From contig DAHXNI010000059.1 in the NCBI GenBank assembly GCA_027365475.1, positions 1 to 48,298 of the forward strand: DNA of 48,298 bases. The letters run 5' to 3'. Both the position numbers and the translations under genes were made by a program. Below, in pieces: positions 17,479-26,606 of this stretch. Position 1 is the stretch's first letter; each line of letters begins with the position of its first letter. The stretch is from Pseudomonadota bacterium (GTDB taxonomy: Bacteria > Pseudomonadota > Gammaproteobacteria > JAKAQQ01). The notes below the pieces were generated by a model that was not told the DNA's origin, ran no database searches, and worked only from the letters and a program-made list of their open reading frames with translations.

Positions 17479-17580
17479 GTGCTGGAGAGGGTTGAACAGG
17501 CGGCTCTGGAAATGCTGCTTGGGCGTTTTACCACGGGTGCTCCAGGGCACAGACTGCGTTCTGGACGGAAGGGAATTTAG
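17479..17580 (+). CDS. Candidate 33-codon ORF before dnaX
   Basis: A short frame starts with GTG at 17479, has a GGGAG ribosome-like site about seven bases upstream, and ends with a TAG whose last base is the first base of the dnaX GTG start. It encodes a basic peptide beginning MLERVEQAALEMLLGR. I do not recognise it. It lies just after a TATAAT box. If translated it could couple to dnaX; it may equally be chance. No homology claim is made. Confidence 0.25.
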   Translation: MLERVEQAALEMLLGRFTTGAPGHRLRSGRKGI

Positions 17581-19238
17581 TGACGGCCCCATCGGAGACG
17601 AAACCTGCTGGCGCGGGCATCGCCCATCAGCCACTTGCGCGCAAATGGCGGCCCCGGTCGTTCGCCGAGATGATTGGTCAGGAGTCGGCCGTGCGTGCCC
17701 TGCAGAACGCGCTTGGCCAGAACCGCTTGCATCCTGTACTCCTTTTTTCCGGAACCCGTGGGGTGGGCAAGACGACCCTTGGGCGGCTCATTGCGAAAGC
17801 CCTCAACTGTGAAAGAGGAATGGGGCCCGAGCCGTGTGGTCAATGCCCAAACTGTCAGGCAATCGACAACGGCCGCTTCCCGGATTTTCTCGAGATTGAT
17901 GCGGCTTCGCGGACACGAGTCGAAGAAACACGCGAGCTTCTCGCAAATGTTTCGTATCTGCCATCACGTGGACGTGCACGAGTTTACCTGATTGACGAAG
18001 TGCATATGCTTTCCGGGCACTCTTTCAATGCTCTCCTTAAAACACTGGAAGAGCCACCTCCCCACGTCTATTTCCTTCTGGCCACGACAGAACCCGAAAA
18101 GGTTCCAGTGACGATCCTGTCGCGCAGCCTCCGCTTCGCATTGCGACGAGTGCCCGTCGATCAAATCGCAGGACATCTTGCCTGGGTGGCCGAAAAAGAA
18201 TCGGTTCTCTCTGAACCGGCTGCGCTCGCCCTTTTGGCCGATGCGGCACAAGGAAGCGTGCGGGATGCACTAAGTCTCATGGATCTGGCGCTAACCTACG
18301 GGGCAGGATCGGTTCGCGAAACTGATGTGGCAGCTATCCTTGGAACACTCGATCACGAGCAGCTGGATGCATTGGCAACTGCTATCCTCAAGAAAGACCG
18401 CCAGCGGATGGGTGAGATTCTTGGTGCGCTGCACGCGCTGGAGCCGGATTATACGGGTATTTTGGAATCACTCGCGCGATTATTCGTGACCCTTGCCTGT
18501 CGCATTGAACTCGGTTCGGCTCTCCCGGTAAGCATTCGCAGTGAGAGCGAAACGCGCCTCTCAGCCTGGGCTTCCGAAACCGATCCCCTCGACCTTCAGA
18601 TCTACTACGAAATCATTCGGAAGGGGATTGAAGAAATGAAGACCATCGATGACCCTGAACTCACCTTTGACATGACCTGCGTGCGCCTCCTGGCGTTCGA
18701 GCCCGACCGCACGGTCAGGGCATCACCTCCTGTTCAGGATCCAGTGGCAAAACTTCCGGATCGGAAGCCGCCTCAGTCAGCCCAGCAGCAAGAAGGGTCA
18801 TTCGATCATCCGCCCCGGATGGATACGCAGCCCACACCGGCCATCAGGATGCAACTCACGAAAGAAGAGTGGCCGGTTTATGTGTCTGATCTCGAGATCA
18901 GCGGGATGGCTCGAGAAATTTTGAATCACACGATTTGCAGACAGTATGATGGGGCGACGCTTGTTTTGGAGCTGGCTCCCAACTTTGCGAGTCTCCTCAC
19001 ACCCCAACTCAAAAGCCGGGTGAATCAAGCGTTACGAGAACGGGAGCATCGAGATTTGGAGATTCTGATTGAAATCGGAGATGGGTCCGGGGAAACGCCA
19101 GCGAAGAAACAGGAACACCAGAAAGAACAGGAATTGCAGCAGGTGCAGGCGGAGTTCAACAGTGATCCGAATGTCCAGATGTTTCTTGAACGGGGCGCCG
19201 AGATCCGGGAAGGCTCTGTGCGGCCAGCCAAGCGTTGA
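17580..19238 (+). CDS. dnaX: DNA polymerase III subunit tau/gamma
   Basis: The clamp-loader ATPase that assembles the sliding clamp on DNA, 552 residues. Typical marks are LARKWRPRSFAEMIGQ, Walker A GTRGVGKTT (Lys64), the zinc-binding CGQCPNC segment, Walker B YLIDEVHMLS and sensor LLKTLEEPPPHVYFLLATTE. Gamma-like domains I-III span about residues 15-385; the C-terminal part (about 420-552) is tau-specific. No A AAA AAG slippery heptamer was seen, so an E. coli type frameshift to a short gamma product is not expected. Start is GTG at 17580. ybaB usually follows dnaX in proteobacteria; it is absent and recR comes next. Confidence 0.95.
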   Translation: MTAPSETKPAGAGIAHQPLARKWRPRSFAEMIGQESAVRALQNALGQNRLHPVLLFSGTRGVGKTTLGRLIAKALNCERGMGPEPCGQCPNCQAIDNGRFPDFLEIDAASRTRVEETRELLANVSYLPSRGRARVYLIDEVHMLSGHSFNALLKTLEEPPPHVYFLLATTEPEKVPVTILSRSLRFALRRVPVDQIAGHLAWVAEKESVLSEPAALALLADAAQGSVRDALSLMDLALTYGAGSVRETDVAAILGTLDHEQLDALATAILKKDRQRMGEILGALHALEPDYTGILESLARLFVTLACRIELGSALPVSIRSESETRLSAWASETDPLDLQIYYEIIRKGIEEMKTIDDPELTFDMTCVRLLAFEPDRTVRASPPVQDPVAKLPDRKPPQSAQQQEGSFDHPPRMDTQPTPAIRMQLTKEEWPVYVSDLEISGMAREILNHTICRQYDGATLVLELAPNFASLLTPQLKSRVNQALREREHRDLEILIEIGDGSGETPAKKQEHQKEQELQQVQAEFNSDPNVQMFLERGAEIREGSVRPAKR

Positions 19239-19343
19239 TCCGGTGGATTTTCGTAGCCTTTGGTATGGGCAGAGACCGGTCACGCGTTGGCTGCTTCAGG
19301 CATCGACTCATCCGGACTGCGGCCGCCCCGCTCAGCTTGTGTG

Positions 19344-19946
19344 ATGCAAGTCGTTCCTCCTAAAATCGCTGAACTCGTCACAGCACTCAGGCGTTTACCG
19401 GGTGTGGGGCCAAGATCCGCTCAACGGCTGGCCTTGGCGCTCCTTGCGGGCCAGGGCGAACTCGCAAGACAGCTGGCTCAAGCCCTGCTTCAGGCTCTTG
19501 AACATGTGCATCTCTGTCAGTCTTGCCGGATGTATACCGAGGATGTGCTGTGCAGGCTTTGCGCATCCACTGAACGGGATGAGGGAGTGGTCTGTGTGGT
19601 CGAGACACCGGCAGATGTCATCGCTCTTGAAAATACGGCCAGTTACCGTGGCATCTATTTCGTACTCTATGGACACCTTTCGCCGCTCGACAAGATCGGG
19701 CCATCTGATATTGGCCTGGACCTCTTTTCCCGCAGGTTGCAGGAAGGCCGGATTCGTGAGGTCATTCTGGCAACCAATGCTACTGTCGAAGGAGAAGCGA
19801 CGGCGCATTTCATCGCGCATCTGTGTCAACAGCAGGCTGTACCCTCGACGCGGATTGCGCATGGGGTGCCCATGGGTGGTGAGCTGGAATATCTGGATGG
19901 CCACACGCTTATCCAGGCCATTCAAGGACGGCGGGCTTATGATTGA
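19344..19946 (+). CDS. recR: Recombination mediator RecR
   Basis: A 200-residue protein of normal length for RecR, which with RecO and RecF loads RecA at gaps. It has the helix-hairpin-helix region (LRRLPGVGPRSAQRLAL), a four-Cys zinc finger (CQSCRMYTEDVLCRLC) and a Toprim domain (VVETPADVIALE). ATG 19344 gives the standard N-terminus. It lies about 100 bases after dnaX with no ybaB between. recO is also in this window at 28584. Confidence 0.95.
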   Translation: MQVVPPKIAELVTALRRLPGVGPRSAQRLALALLAGQGELARQLAQALLQALEHVHLCQSCRMYTEDVLCRLCASTERDEGVVCVVETPADVIALENTASYRGIYFVLYGHLSPLDKIGPSDIGLDLFSRRLQEGRIREVILATNATVEGEATAHFIAHLCQQQAVPSTRIAHGVPMGGELEYLDGHTLIQAIQGRRAYD

Positions 19947-19972
19947 ATGGGTCGTTTGAAACGAGGTCTTTA

Positions 19973-20317
19973 ATGTCCGAGTGCATATTCTGCCGTATTG
20001 CGAGTCACGCGCTTCCTGCGAAAATTGTGGAAGAAGACGATGAGTTCATGGCCTTTCATGATGCCCATCCGGTTGCCCCGGTACACATTCTCGTCATTCC
20101 GAAACATCATGTGGATTCGCTGGCGCAGTGGAGCGCAATCGATCCTGCACGGGCTGGACGGATGCTGATTAAAGTGCGCGATCTAGCTGCCAACCTGGGT
20201 GTTGCGGAATCCGGCTATCGGCTGGTGGTCAATACCGGGCATGAAGGCGGCCAGACCGTATCGCATCTGCATGTCCATCTCCTGGCCGGGCGACTGTTGC
20301 TATGGCCGCCTGGTTGA
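19973..20317 (+). CDS. HIT family (HinT-like) hydrolase
   Basis: A 114-residue cytoplasmic histidine-triad protein of HinT size. [10 protein letters not shown] opens the protein, [14 protein letters not shown] covers the nucleotide-binding strand, and the catalytic HLHVHLL triad is near residue 100. HinT-type proteins hydrolyse purine nucleoside phosphoramidates. GAGG lies about eight bases before ATG 19973. It follows recR closely and precedes orn on the same strand, probably cotranscribed. Confidence 0.9.
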   Translation: MSECIFCRIASHALPAKIVEEDDEFMAFHDAHPVAPVHILVIPKHHVDSLAQWSAIDPARAGRMLIKVRDLAANLGVAESGYRLVVNTGHEGGQTVSHLHVHLLAGRLLLWPPG

Positions 20318-20333
20318 GTCGAGGAAGGGGGAC

Positions 20334-20903
20334 ATGAACAGTTTTTTGACGGAGAGAGCCACTGGGCAGGAACTCAATCTCGTGTGGATCGACCTTGAGA
20401 TGACGGGGCTCAACCCCCTTGAGGACCGTATCCTCGAAATCGCAACGGCCGTAACGGGTCCGGATCTGCGGATCATCGGACAAGGGCCTGAACTCGCCAT
20501 CCATCAGCCTGAAGCGGTCTTGTCGACCATGAGCCCCTGGAGCGAGAAACATCATGCGGCATCGGGTTTGACCGAACGGGTGCGTGCCAGTCGACATACG
20601 GAGGCTTCTGCCGAGCTTGAGACCTTGAGATTTCTTGAAAAGCACGTTCCTGCTGGCCTGTCGCCCATGTGTGGCAACAGCATCTGCCAGGACCGGCGGT
20701 TTCTGGCCCGCTGGATGCCTCATCTTGAGGCCTTTTTCCACTATCGCAATCTCGATGTCTCGACACTCAAAGAACTGGCCCGTCGCTGGAGCCCTGGCGT
20801 ACTTGCGGGTTACCGCAAGGAAAGCCAACATACGGCCCTAGCGGATGTACTCGACTCGATTGCCGAACTCGACTACTACCGCAAAACGCTCTGGCGTTCC
20901 TAG
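20334..20903 (+). CDS. orn: Oligoribonuclease
   Basis: A 189-residue DEDDh 3'-5' exonuclease that degrades 2-5 nucleotide RNAs (including pGpG from c-di-GMP turnover). Active-site blocks are present: WIDLEMTGL (DE), [12 protein letters not shown] (D) and the HTALADV segment carrying the catalytic His and last Asp. Length is normal. A GGAAGGGGG site sits just upstream of the ATG at 20334. Its pGpG role links functionally, by inference, to the HD-GYP phosphodiesterase at 813. Confidence 0.95.
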   Translation: MNSFLTERATGQELNLVWIDLEMTGLNPLEDRILEIATAVTGPDLRIIGQGPELAIHQPEAVLSTMSPWSEKHHAASGLTERVRASRHTEASAELETLRFLEKHVPAGLSPMCGNSICQDRRFLARWMPHLEAFFHYRNLDVSTLKELARRWSPGVLAGYRKESQHTALADVLDSIAELDYYRKTLWRS

Positions 20904-20910
20904 CTCGGCG

Positions 20911-20939
20911 GGAACCTTGGGGGTCATCCCGTGTATAAT
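20911..20939 (+). promoter_or_regulatory. Probable rpoE promoter
   Basis: Just after orn, GGAACC (20911-20916) is separated by 17 bases from TATAAT (20934-20939). The -35 box is a poor sigma-70 box but resembles the GGAACY box of extracytoplasmic-function sigma factors, so self-regulation by RpoE is possible. The transcript would have a leader of over 200 bases before the coding start. Inference from consensus only. Confidence 0.4.
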
Positions 20940-21167
20940 CCTTTGATGCGTAACGGACATCGGAAACTTTAGACTGTGCGTCCTGACCAGGTTGTTTGAG
21001 ATGGATGGCATGTTCTTTTTTTCCATAAATAACAATCAGTTGATCACAAATCGGCCCCATTTGAGCGGGTTTGGTGTTTACAATCTTGCTGTCGGGCAAC
21101 TGTCGATCGAGAGATTCACGAGAACTCTTTGGCCAGATCCCGGTCTCAACCCGTAAGCCCTAACGCA

Positions 21168-21770
21168 ATGGACTCGTTGGATGAAAGCGGTATCGACGGT
21201 GATCGGGCACTGGTTACCAAGGTGCAGCAAGGTGATAGAACTGCCTTCGACCTTCTGGTCCGTAAATACCAGCATCGCATTCTCAAGTTTGTGACGCGCT
21301 ACGTACATGACTCGAATCTGGCTCTGGATATTACGCAGGAATCGTTCATGCGTGCATACCGTTCGATCCGGTCTTTTCGTGGGGAGAGTGCGTTTTATAC
21401 TTGGCTTTACCGTATTGCCATCAATGTTGCGAAAAACCATTTATCCGTGAATGCCCGTCGATGCGAGGAATCACTCACGGAGTCCGGCGATTCGAATGGA
21501 GTCAATGGCATGGAAGCCTTGCACAGCCTGGAAACACCCGAGGCGTTATTGATCTCAGATGAAGTGCGGCAGGCGGTTGTGAACGCAATTCAGGATCTGG
21601 CACCGGATTTACGAACAGCTATCCTCTTGCGGGAAGTCGAGGGTTTTAGTTATGAAGCGATTGCGCAGGCGATGAGCTGCCCGGTCGGTACGGTTCGTTC
21701 GCGGATTTTCCGCGCACGGGAAGCAATCAATGCTCGTTTGGAGCCGCTTTTAAGCAGTTCAGGAGGTTAG
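21168..21770 (+). CDS. rpoE: Sigma-E factor RpoE/AlgU
   Basis: An ECF sigma factor of 200 residues. Region 2 (DLLVRKYQHRILKFV, DITQESFMRAYRSI and YTWLYRIAINVAKNH) and region 4 (LRTAILLREVEGFSYEAIA and PVGTVRSRIFRAREA) are clear. It directs the envelope-stress regulon and is followed by its anti-sigma factor gene. ATG 21168 fits the family's N-terminal length; the frame continues to a TTG at 21129. No strong ribosome site is seen before either. Confidence 0.93.
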   Translation: MDSLDESGIDGDRALVTKVQQGDRTAFDLLVRKYQHRILKFVTRYVHDSNLALDITQESFMRAYRSIRSFRGESAFYTWLYRIAINVAKNHLSVNARRCEESLTESGDSNGVNGMEALHSLETPEALLISDEVRQAVVNAIQDLAPDLRTAILLREVEGFSYEAIAQAMSCPVGTVRSRIFRAREAINARLEPLLSSSGG

Positions 21771-21771
21771 T

Positions 21772-22395
21772 ATGGGATCTGGAAAATCGGATTGTGATGC
21801 CGTTACGGGAATCGAGTTGGCATCGGTATTTCTGGATGGTGAACTGGATGAGGAGGGATGTGAACGTCTGCTGACATCGGCCCATCAGAGCGCGAAATTG
21901 GGGGTTCGGCTTTCTTGCTACGGGCTGATTCGCGAAGTCATACGCGAGCACGACTGGAGGCAGTCGGTCTATCTCGCGTCACAGCGGGTCAGTTGGACTA
22001 TGGGAATCCGGAGCCGCCTGGGAACATGCCGGCGCGCCCTCGCTGGGCGGCCGGTTTGGGTCTGGGGTCTCCTCGGTGGCCTCGTCGCCGGTTCGCTTGC
22101 GGCTGTTCTCCTGCTGGGCCCGGTGCGGGGTTTTGGGGGTCTAGGGGTTGCGCCGACACATGACCGATCCGTTTACAATCGCCCCTGGGTCTGGGGTCGA
22201 GCCTCAAGCCAGTATGGGCAGGTTCGCTCTGTCGCCTGGAATGCTCCGTCGAGTGCCGTCCGGCAGCAGCTTGAGGTCTATTGGATGATCCATGCCGCTT
22301 CACTGTCTGGATCACAGATGATGGTCTACCCGCGTATGGCGGCCCATAACTATACGGTTGCAGGAAGAAAGCAGGGATGGCGGCACCATCGTTGA
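21772..22395 (+). CDS. rseA: Anti-sigma-E factor RseA/MucA-like
   Basis: A 207-residue inner-membrane protein. The cytosolic N-terminal domain contains the family's LASVFLDGELDEEGCERLL and LGVRLSCYGLIREVIR segments that bind sigma-E. One membrane helix (about residues 95-122, VWGLLGGLVAGSLAAVLLLG) separates it from the periplasmic part, target of DegS-type cleavage and RseB binding in the family. It starts two bases after the rpoE stop and overlaps rseB by 19 bases. Confidence 0.85.
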   Translation: MGSGKSDCDAVTGIELASVFLDGELDEEGCERLLTSAHQSAKLGVRLSCYGLIREVIREHDWRQSVYLASQRVSWTMGIRSRLGTCRRALAGRPVWVWGLLGGLVAGSLAAVLLLGPVRGFGGLGVAPTHDRSVYNRPWVWGRASSQYGQVRSVAWNAPSSAVRQQLEVYWMIHAASLSGSQMMVYPRMAAHNYTVAGRKQGWRHHR

Positions 22396-23363
22396 TCACG
22401 CGTGTTCGTGCGGGTGGCTTGTTTCTGACGCTTCTGGCGCTCGGTCCGGGCGTGGCATTTGCATCCGCGACGACTGGACGATCAGCAGAGGGATACTTTT
22501 TGCGCATGCAGAAGATGCTGTTTACGGTGAATTACCGGGGCATCATCGTTTTTCAGCACAACACGATGCTGAAGGCCATTGCGATCACACACGGTGAGGC
22601 CCGTTTTGGCGGATGGGAGCGAATCTCGACCCTCAATGGACCCCCGCGGGAGTTGCTCAAAAATGGTCACCGGCTGGAGTTGCTCTTCGAGGGCCACCCG
22701 ATCCGTTTGATGCATGTTTTGGCCCACTATACGGGTCTACCGCAGAACTGGGTTGGGTTCGGCGGCCACTTCAGCCACGCGTTGCTGCGCGAATACCGTT
22801 TTTTTCTGCTCCCCAAACTGGGGCGCGTGGCTGATCATTCGGCACGGATCATTCTCATCAGGCCACAGGACCGATTTCGATACGGTTACCGCCTCTGGCT
22901 GGATGCACGAAACGGGTTTCCCCTGCGATCCGATCTCTTGAACAGCCGTGGACAGGTCATCGAGCAGATGATGTTCGTCACGGTTCGCTGGTATCCCAAG
23001 GGGCAGTGGCATGAGCGACCACCGGACGTTCCTCCTGTAGCCCGCTCTCGTAAGGTGGCGATATTGATTCCTCAGTGTCAGTTCGCTGACCTGCCACGTG
23101 GATTCCGGATTGTTGAGGACACGACTGCTCTGGTGCCGGGTCCAGTGCGTCATATCCTCTTGAGTGATGGACTGGCCAGTGTATCGGTCTTCATCCACCC
23201 CGTCCGTCCGAAGGCGGCCACCCTGGTAGGTATGGCCCGGATGGGTCCGGTGACCGCTTTCGGGAAAGACCTTGGCCCCTTTTCACTGATCGCCATCGGG
23301 GAGGTGCCACCACGAACGGTTCGATGGATCGTTGATCAGGCCAGGCTCAAGATCAAGCCATGA
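22377..23363 (+). CDS. rseB: Sigma-E regulatory protein RseB/MucB
   Basis: A 328-residue periplasmic protein with a signal peptide ending near AFASATTG. The N-terminal MucB/RseB domain shows YFLRMQKMLFTVNYRGIIVF; the C-terminal domain shows GFRIVEDTTALVPG and ILLSDGLASVSVFI. RseB protects RseA from cleavage and senses mislocalised lipids or LPS. No RseC or DegP/MucD gene follows; the next gene is a glutaredoxin-like protein. Confidence 0.9.
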   Translation: MAAPSLITRVRAGGLFLTLLALGPGVAFASATTGRSAEGYFLRMQKMLFTVNYRGIIVFQHNTMLKAIAITHGEARFGGWERISTLNGPPRELLKNGHRLELLFEGHPIRLMHVLAHYTGLPQNWVGFGGHFSHALLREYRFFLLPKLGRVADHSARIILIRPQDRFRYGYRLWLDARNGFPLRSDLLNSRGQVIEQMMFVTVRWYPKGQWHERPPDVPPVARSRKVAILIPQCQFADLPRGFRIVEDTTALVPGPVRHILLSDGLASVSVFIHPVRPKAATLVGMARMGPVTAFGKDLGPFSLIAIGEVPPRTVRWIVDQARLKIKP

Positions 23364-23608
23364 AAACCGGCTGGGTACTCATCAAACGACGGTCCTGCCA
23401 GCCGTGCGAAAAAATGGAGTCCTATCTCAGATCCCGATTGGCTCATGTTCCGGATGCCTTAGAGATCCTGGATGTGGATTCAAACGGGTCCCTTAAACAG
23501 GTGTACGGGCTCAGAGTGCCTGTATTATTGCACCAAGGCCGGATCATGAGTGAAGGAAAATGGGAAGTCGACCGTATCGAGGAGTCCCTCAAGCAGGCAG
23601 GATACTAG
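23360..23608 (+). CDS. Glutaredoxin-like (DUF836) protein
   Basis: An 82-residue thioredoxin-fold protein of the DUF836 type. A CQPC redox motif is at residues 13-16 (RRSCQPCEKM), and the cis-proline strand (VYGLRVPVLLHQG) is typical. The ATG at 23360 overlaps rseB by four bases. This kind of small protein is commonly next to lepA in gammaproteobacteria. Its substrate is unknown. Confidence 0.85.
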   Translation: MKTGWVLIKRRSCQPCEKMESYLRSRLAHVPDALEILDVDSNGSLKQVYGLRVPVLLHQGRIMSEGKWEVDRIEESLKQAGY

Positions 23609-23785
23609 GCTTGCGCGCGCTCAGCCTGGTCAGGCATGGCGACCGCAACCCGGCCCCATTCCAGGGAAGGGACTGTGAGAAGGCCTGTACAGCAAAACCC
23701 TCGCGCAAAGACTCACCCGGATACGGTTGGTCCGTCTGGTTCCCGGGCTACGATCGCCTGGCGGGCGCAGCACGTGCGGATTGAG

Positions 23786-25588
23786 ATGATGGAGACTATT
23801 CGGAACTTCTGTATCCTGGCGCATGTCGATCACGGGAAATCGACCCTTGCAGATCGGATCATCGAACTTTGTGGCGGACTGCCCAAACGATCCATGATGG
23901 ATCAGGTTTTGGATTCGATGGATCTTGAACGTGAACGGGGCATTACGATCAAGGCCCAGAGTGTTGCACTAGATTACCGGGCTGACAATCAGCACGTGTA
24001 CCGTTTCAACCTGATTGATACGCCGGGGCATGTGGATTTTTCCTACGAGGTTTCACGCTCCCTTGCAGCCTGTGAAGGGGCATTACTTGTGGTCGATGCG
24101 GTGCAGGGTGTGGAGGCTCAAAGTGTCGCGAACTGCTATCAGGCCATTGAGCAGGGTCTTGAGATCATTCCCGTCATCAACAAAATAGATCTTCCCTCAG
24201 CGGAACCGGATCGGGTGATTGCAGAGATTGAGGATATCATTGGTATCGAAGCGCATCATGCGCTTCTGGTTAGTGCCAAAACTGGGGCCGGGGTGCACGA
24301 TTTGCTCGAGGCCATCGTGGGACGCATCCCACAACCATCCGGGCATCCGGAGCAATCCTTGCGGGCACTCATCATCGATTCATGGTTCGACAACTATGTG
24401 GGTGTCGTTTCCCTTCTGAGAATCAAGGACGGACGGCTGCCATCGCGATCGAAAGTGCAGATCTTCTCTACCAAGCGGACGTATCTGGCCGATCATGTGG
24501 GAATCTTCAGACCACTCAAGATGGACGACCGCGATTCACTCGAATGTGGTGAGGTGGGGTACCTGATCGCCGCGATCAAGGAAGTGGAAGGCGCTCCGGT
24601 TGGAGACACCGTGACTCAGGCCGACCGGACGGTCACGGTTCCATTGTCTGGTTTTGAGCCGGTTCGTCCACGTGTTTTCGCTGGTCTTTTTCCTGTTGAA
24701 TCAGATGATTACCAGTCTTTCCGAGAAGCGCTGGCAAAACTTCGCCTGAATGACGCTGCCCTGAGTTTTGAACCGGAAACGTCCGTTGCGCTCGGATTCG
24801 GTTTCAGGTGTGGGTTTCTGGGCCTTTTGCACATGGAAATTGTTCAAGAGCGTCTGGAACGTGAATATCATCTTGAACTGATTACAACGGCACCTACTGT
24901 CAACTACGAAACCTTGCTCAAAAACGGCGCTGTACGTCTTGTCAATAACCCAACCGAGCTGCCACCCCTCCATGAAATTGAGGAAATCCGGGAACCCATC
25001 ATCCAAGCGAAGATCCTCACTCCTCCTGAGTATCTCGGGGGAATCATGGCACTATGTCAGGAAAAGCGCGGTCGCCAGGTACTGATGCACTACTACGCCC
25101 GTCAGGTTGCGCTCGAATATGAGTTGCCATTGAGCGAAGTGGTGCTGGATTTCTTTGACCGGTTGAAATCCGCCTCCAGAGGCTATGCATCTTTTGATTA
25201 CCGTTTCCTCTGTTTTCGTGAGGCGCCTTTGGTCCGTATGGATTTCTTGGTGAATGGCGATCTGGTAGACGCCTTTGCCACGATTGTGCACCGGGATGTG
25301 GCTTATACACGAGGCCGCGATCTCGTGGATCGTCTTCAGAAACTGATCCCGCGGCAGATGTTTGAAGTGGCTTTGCAGGCTGCCATCGGGAATCAGGTTA
25401 TTGCCCGTGCGACCGTCAAGGCGCTCCGGAAAAACGTGATCGCCAAATGTTATGGGGGAGACGTGAGCCGAAAGCGCAAGCTGCTTGAGAAACAGAAAGA
25501 AGGCAAGAAGCGCATGAAGCGGCTCGGCAAGGTCGATATCCCGCAGGAGGCGTTTCTGGCGGTGCTCCAACGTTCCCCTGGCGAATGA
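23786..25588 (+). CDS. lepA: Elongation factor 4 (LepA)
   Basis: A 600-residue translational GTPase, the family's normal size. G1 is [10 protein letters not shown]2 in [10 protein letters not shown]3 DTPGHVDF, G4 NKIDLP; the C-terminal domain with KANVIAK-like [14 protein letters not shown] and the basic end GKKRMKRLG are characteristic. It acts on the ribosome under stress or during subunit assembly. The frame opens at 23636, but ATG 23786 (or the next codon) gives the usual N-terminus ending [19 protein letters not shown] 23774 is also possible. Confidence 0.95.
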   Translation: MMETIRNFCILAHVDHGKSTLADRIIELCGGLPKRSMMDQVLDSMDLERERGITIKAQSVALDYRADNQHVYRFNLIDTPGHVDFSYEVSRSLAACEGALLVVDAVQGVEAQSVANCYQAIEQGLEIIPVINKIDLPSAEPDRVIAEIEDIIGIEAHHALLVSAKTGAGVHDLLEAIVGRIPQPSGHPEQSLRALIIDSWFDNYVGVVSLLRIKDGRLPSRSKVQIFSTKRTYLADHVGIFRPLKMDDRDSLECGEVGYLIAAIKEVEGAPVGDTVTQADRTVTVPLSGFEPVRPRVFAGLFPVESDDYQSFREALAKLRLNDAALSFEPETSVALGFGFRCGFLGLLHMEIVQERLEREYHLELITTAPTVNYETLLKNGAVRLVNNPTELPPLHEIEEIREPIIQAKILTPPEYLGGIMALCQEKRGRQVLMHYYARQVALEYELPLSEVVLDFFDRLKSASRGYASFDYRFLCFREAPLVRMDFLVNGDLVDAFATIVHRDVAYTRGRDLVDRLQKLIPRQMFEVALQAAIGNQVIARATVKALRKNVIAKCYGGDVSRKRKLLEKQKEGKKRMKRLGKVDIPQEAFLAVLQRSPGE

Positions 25589-25627
25589 ACCGGATGCTTC
25601 ATATATAATGAAAACGGGCTCAGCTTT

Positions 25628-25642
25628 TGCCGGTATCCGGCA
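25628..25642. repeat. Palindrome TGCCGGTATCCGGCA in lepA-lepB gap
   Basis: TGCCGG-TAT-CCGGCA is a perfect 6-bp inverted repeat 40 bases after lepA. A second near-identical copy, TGCCGGTACCCGGCG, is at 25761-25775, about 133 bases on, and both follow T-rich bases. A TATAAT box occurs at 25604-25609 upstream of the first. The pair may be an operator or RNA hairpins; regulation of lepB is inference. Confidence 0.4.
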
Positions 25643-25672
25643 CGGATTTCAGATCTGCCAATCCCGCGGAGG

Positions 25673-25834
25673 ATGCGAACCCTTGTCTTTGATCCCCCAA
25701 GTATTGAGACGAAATCGGATCCCGAAAATCTCGATAGGTATCGGTTGCGTATGATCGGTTTGCCGGTACCCGGCGCCCTGCAGCACGACGACCGGATTCA
25801 TTCCCACCATTCAGTTCTGAACGAGGCCTTTTAA
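25673..25834 (+). CDS. Candidate 53-residue ORF before lepB
   Basis: A frame from ATG 25673 to TAA 25832-25834 encodes 53 residues (MRTLVFDPPSIETK... ending LNEAF); lepB's ATG follows directly. I do not recognise the protein. GGAGG abuts the ATG, too close to serve it well, so the start is doubtful. The stop touching the lepB start, with GAGG eight bases before lepB, hints at coupling. It contains the second GCCGGTACCCGGC palindrome. Confidence 0.3.
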   Translation: MRTLVFDPPSIETKSDPENLDRYRLRMIGLPVPGALQHDDRIHSHHSVLNEAF

Positions 25835-26596
25835 ATGGCGATCTTTGGCTACTCTGCAGTGTTTCTGATCATCCTGGCCGCAACCGGATTGATCTGGCTA
25901 GCCGATGTGCTGACGCGTCGGATCCGGGGTCAGGGCCTGCCCACTCGGACACTCGTGGATTACTGCCGTTCATTCTTCCCATTTATTCTCATTGTGATCT
26001 TGATCCGGTCATTCCTGTTTGAACCTTTCCGTATTCCTTCGGGCTCGATGGTCCCAACCCTTTTGGTTGGCGATTTCATCGTGGTGAACAAGTTTGATTA
26101 CGGATTGAGACTGCCGGTCACGAATTCGGTCATTGTGCCGATCGGCCACCCCCAAAGGGGGCAAGTGGTTGTATTCCGCTACCCACCGAATCCGTCCGTC
26201 GACTACATCAAACGGGTCGTGGGTCTACCGGGCGATCAGATCACTTATCGGGGTAACCGGCTCTGGATCAATGGCCGGCTGGTCCCACATACCTGCGAAG
26301 GCCGCTATCACGGTCCCGATGGCGAGGCGGGATCACTGCTTTGTGTTGAACAGCTGGGATCGGTCCGGCACGACATTCTGATTACGCCGGGACTTTCGGC
26401 ACCTGATGGCACCTACACCGTGCCCCCGCACCATTATTTCATGATGGGTGATAACCGGGATGACAGCAGCGACAGCCGCTATTGGGGTACGGTACCGTCC
26501 CGTGACCTCGTGGGACGGGCCGTGCTCATCTGGTTTAATTGGGACGCCTTTTCGGAGATGCCGATCTGGAGCCGGATCGGCTTGATGATTCACTGA
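25835..26596 (+). CDS. lepB: Signal peptidase I
   Basis: A 253-residue inner-membrane serine/lysine protease that removes signal peptides. Two N-terminal helices are followed by FRIPSGSMVPTLLVGD with catalytic Ser71, DYIKRVVGLPGD with general base Lys126, and the box-E GDNRDDSSDSRYWG. It acts on the exported proteins seen elsewhere in this window. Start ATG 25835 has a GAGG site. The stop is ten bases before DUF4845. Confidence 0.95.
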   Translation: MAIFGYSAVFLIILAATGLIWLADVLTRRIRGQGLPTRTLVDYCRSFFPFILIVILIRSFLFEPFRIPSGSMVPTLLVGDFIVVNKFDYGLRLPVTNSVIVPIGHPQRGQVVVFRYPPNPSVDYIKRVVGLPGDQITYRGNRLWINGRLVPHTCEGRYHGPDGEAGSLLCVEQLGSVRHDILITPGLSAPDGTYTVPPHHYFMMGDNRDDSSDSRYWGTVPSRDLVGRAVLIWFNWDAFSEMPIWSRIGLMIH

Positions 26597-26606
26597 GGGG
26601 AGTGCC

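Noticed and set aside
17311-17579. Signal recognition particle RNA before dnaX
   Set aside because: ffs-type RNAs can neighbour dnaX, but the conserved GGAAGGAAGCAGCC-type core was not found.
18180-18200. A-rich GAAAAAGAA in dnaX as a programmed frameshift
   Set aside because: Only five A's in the wrong phase; not a valid slippery heptamer.
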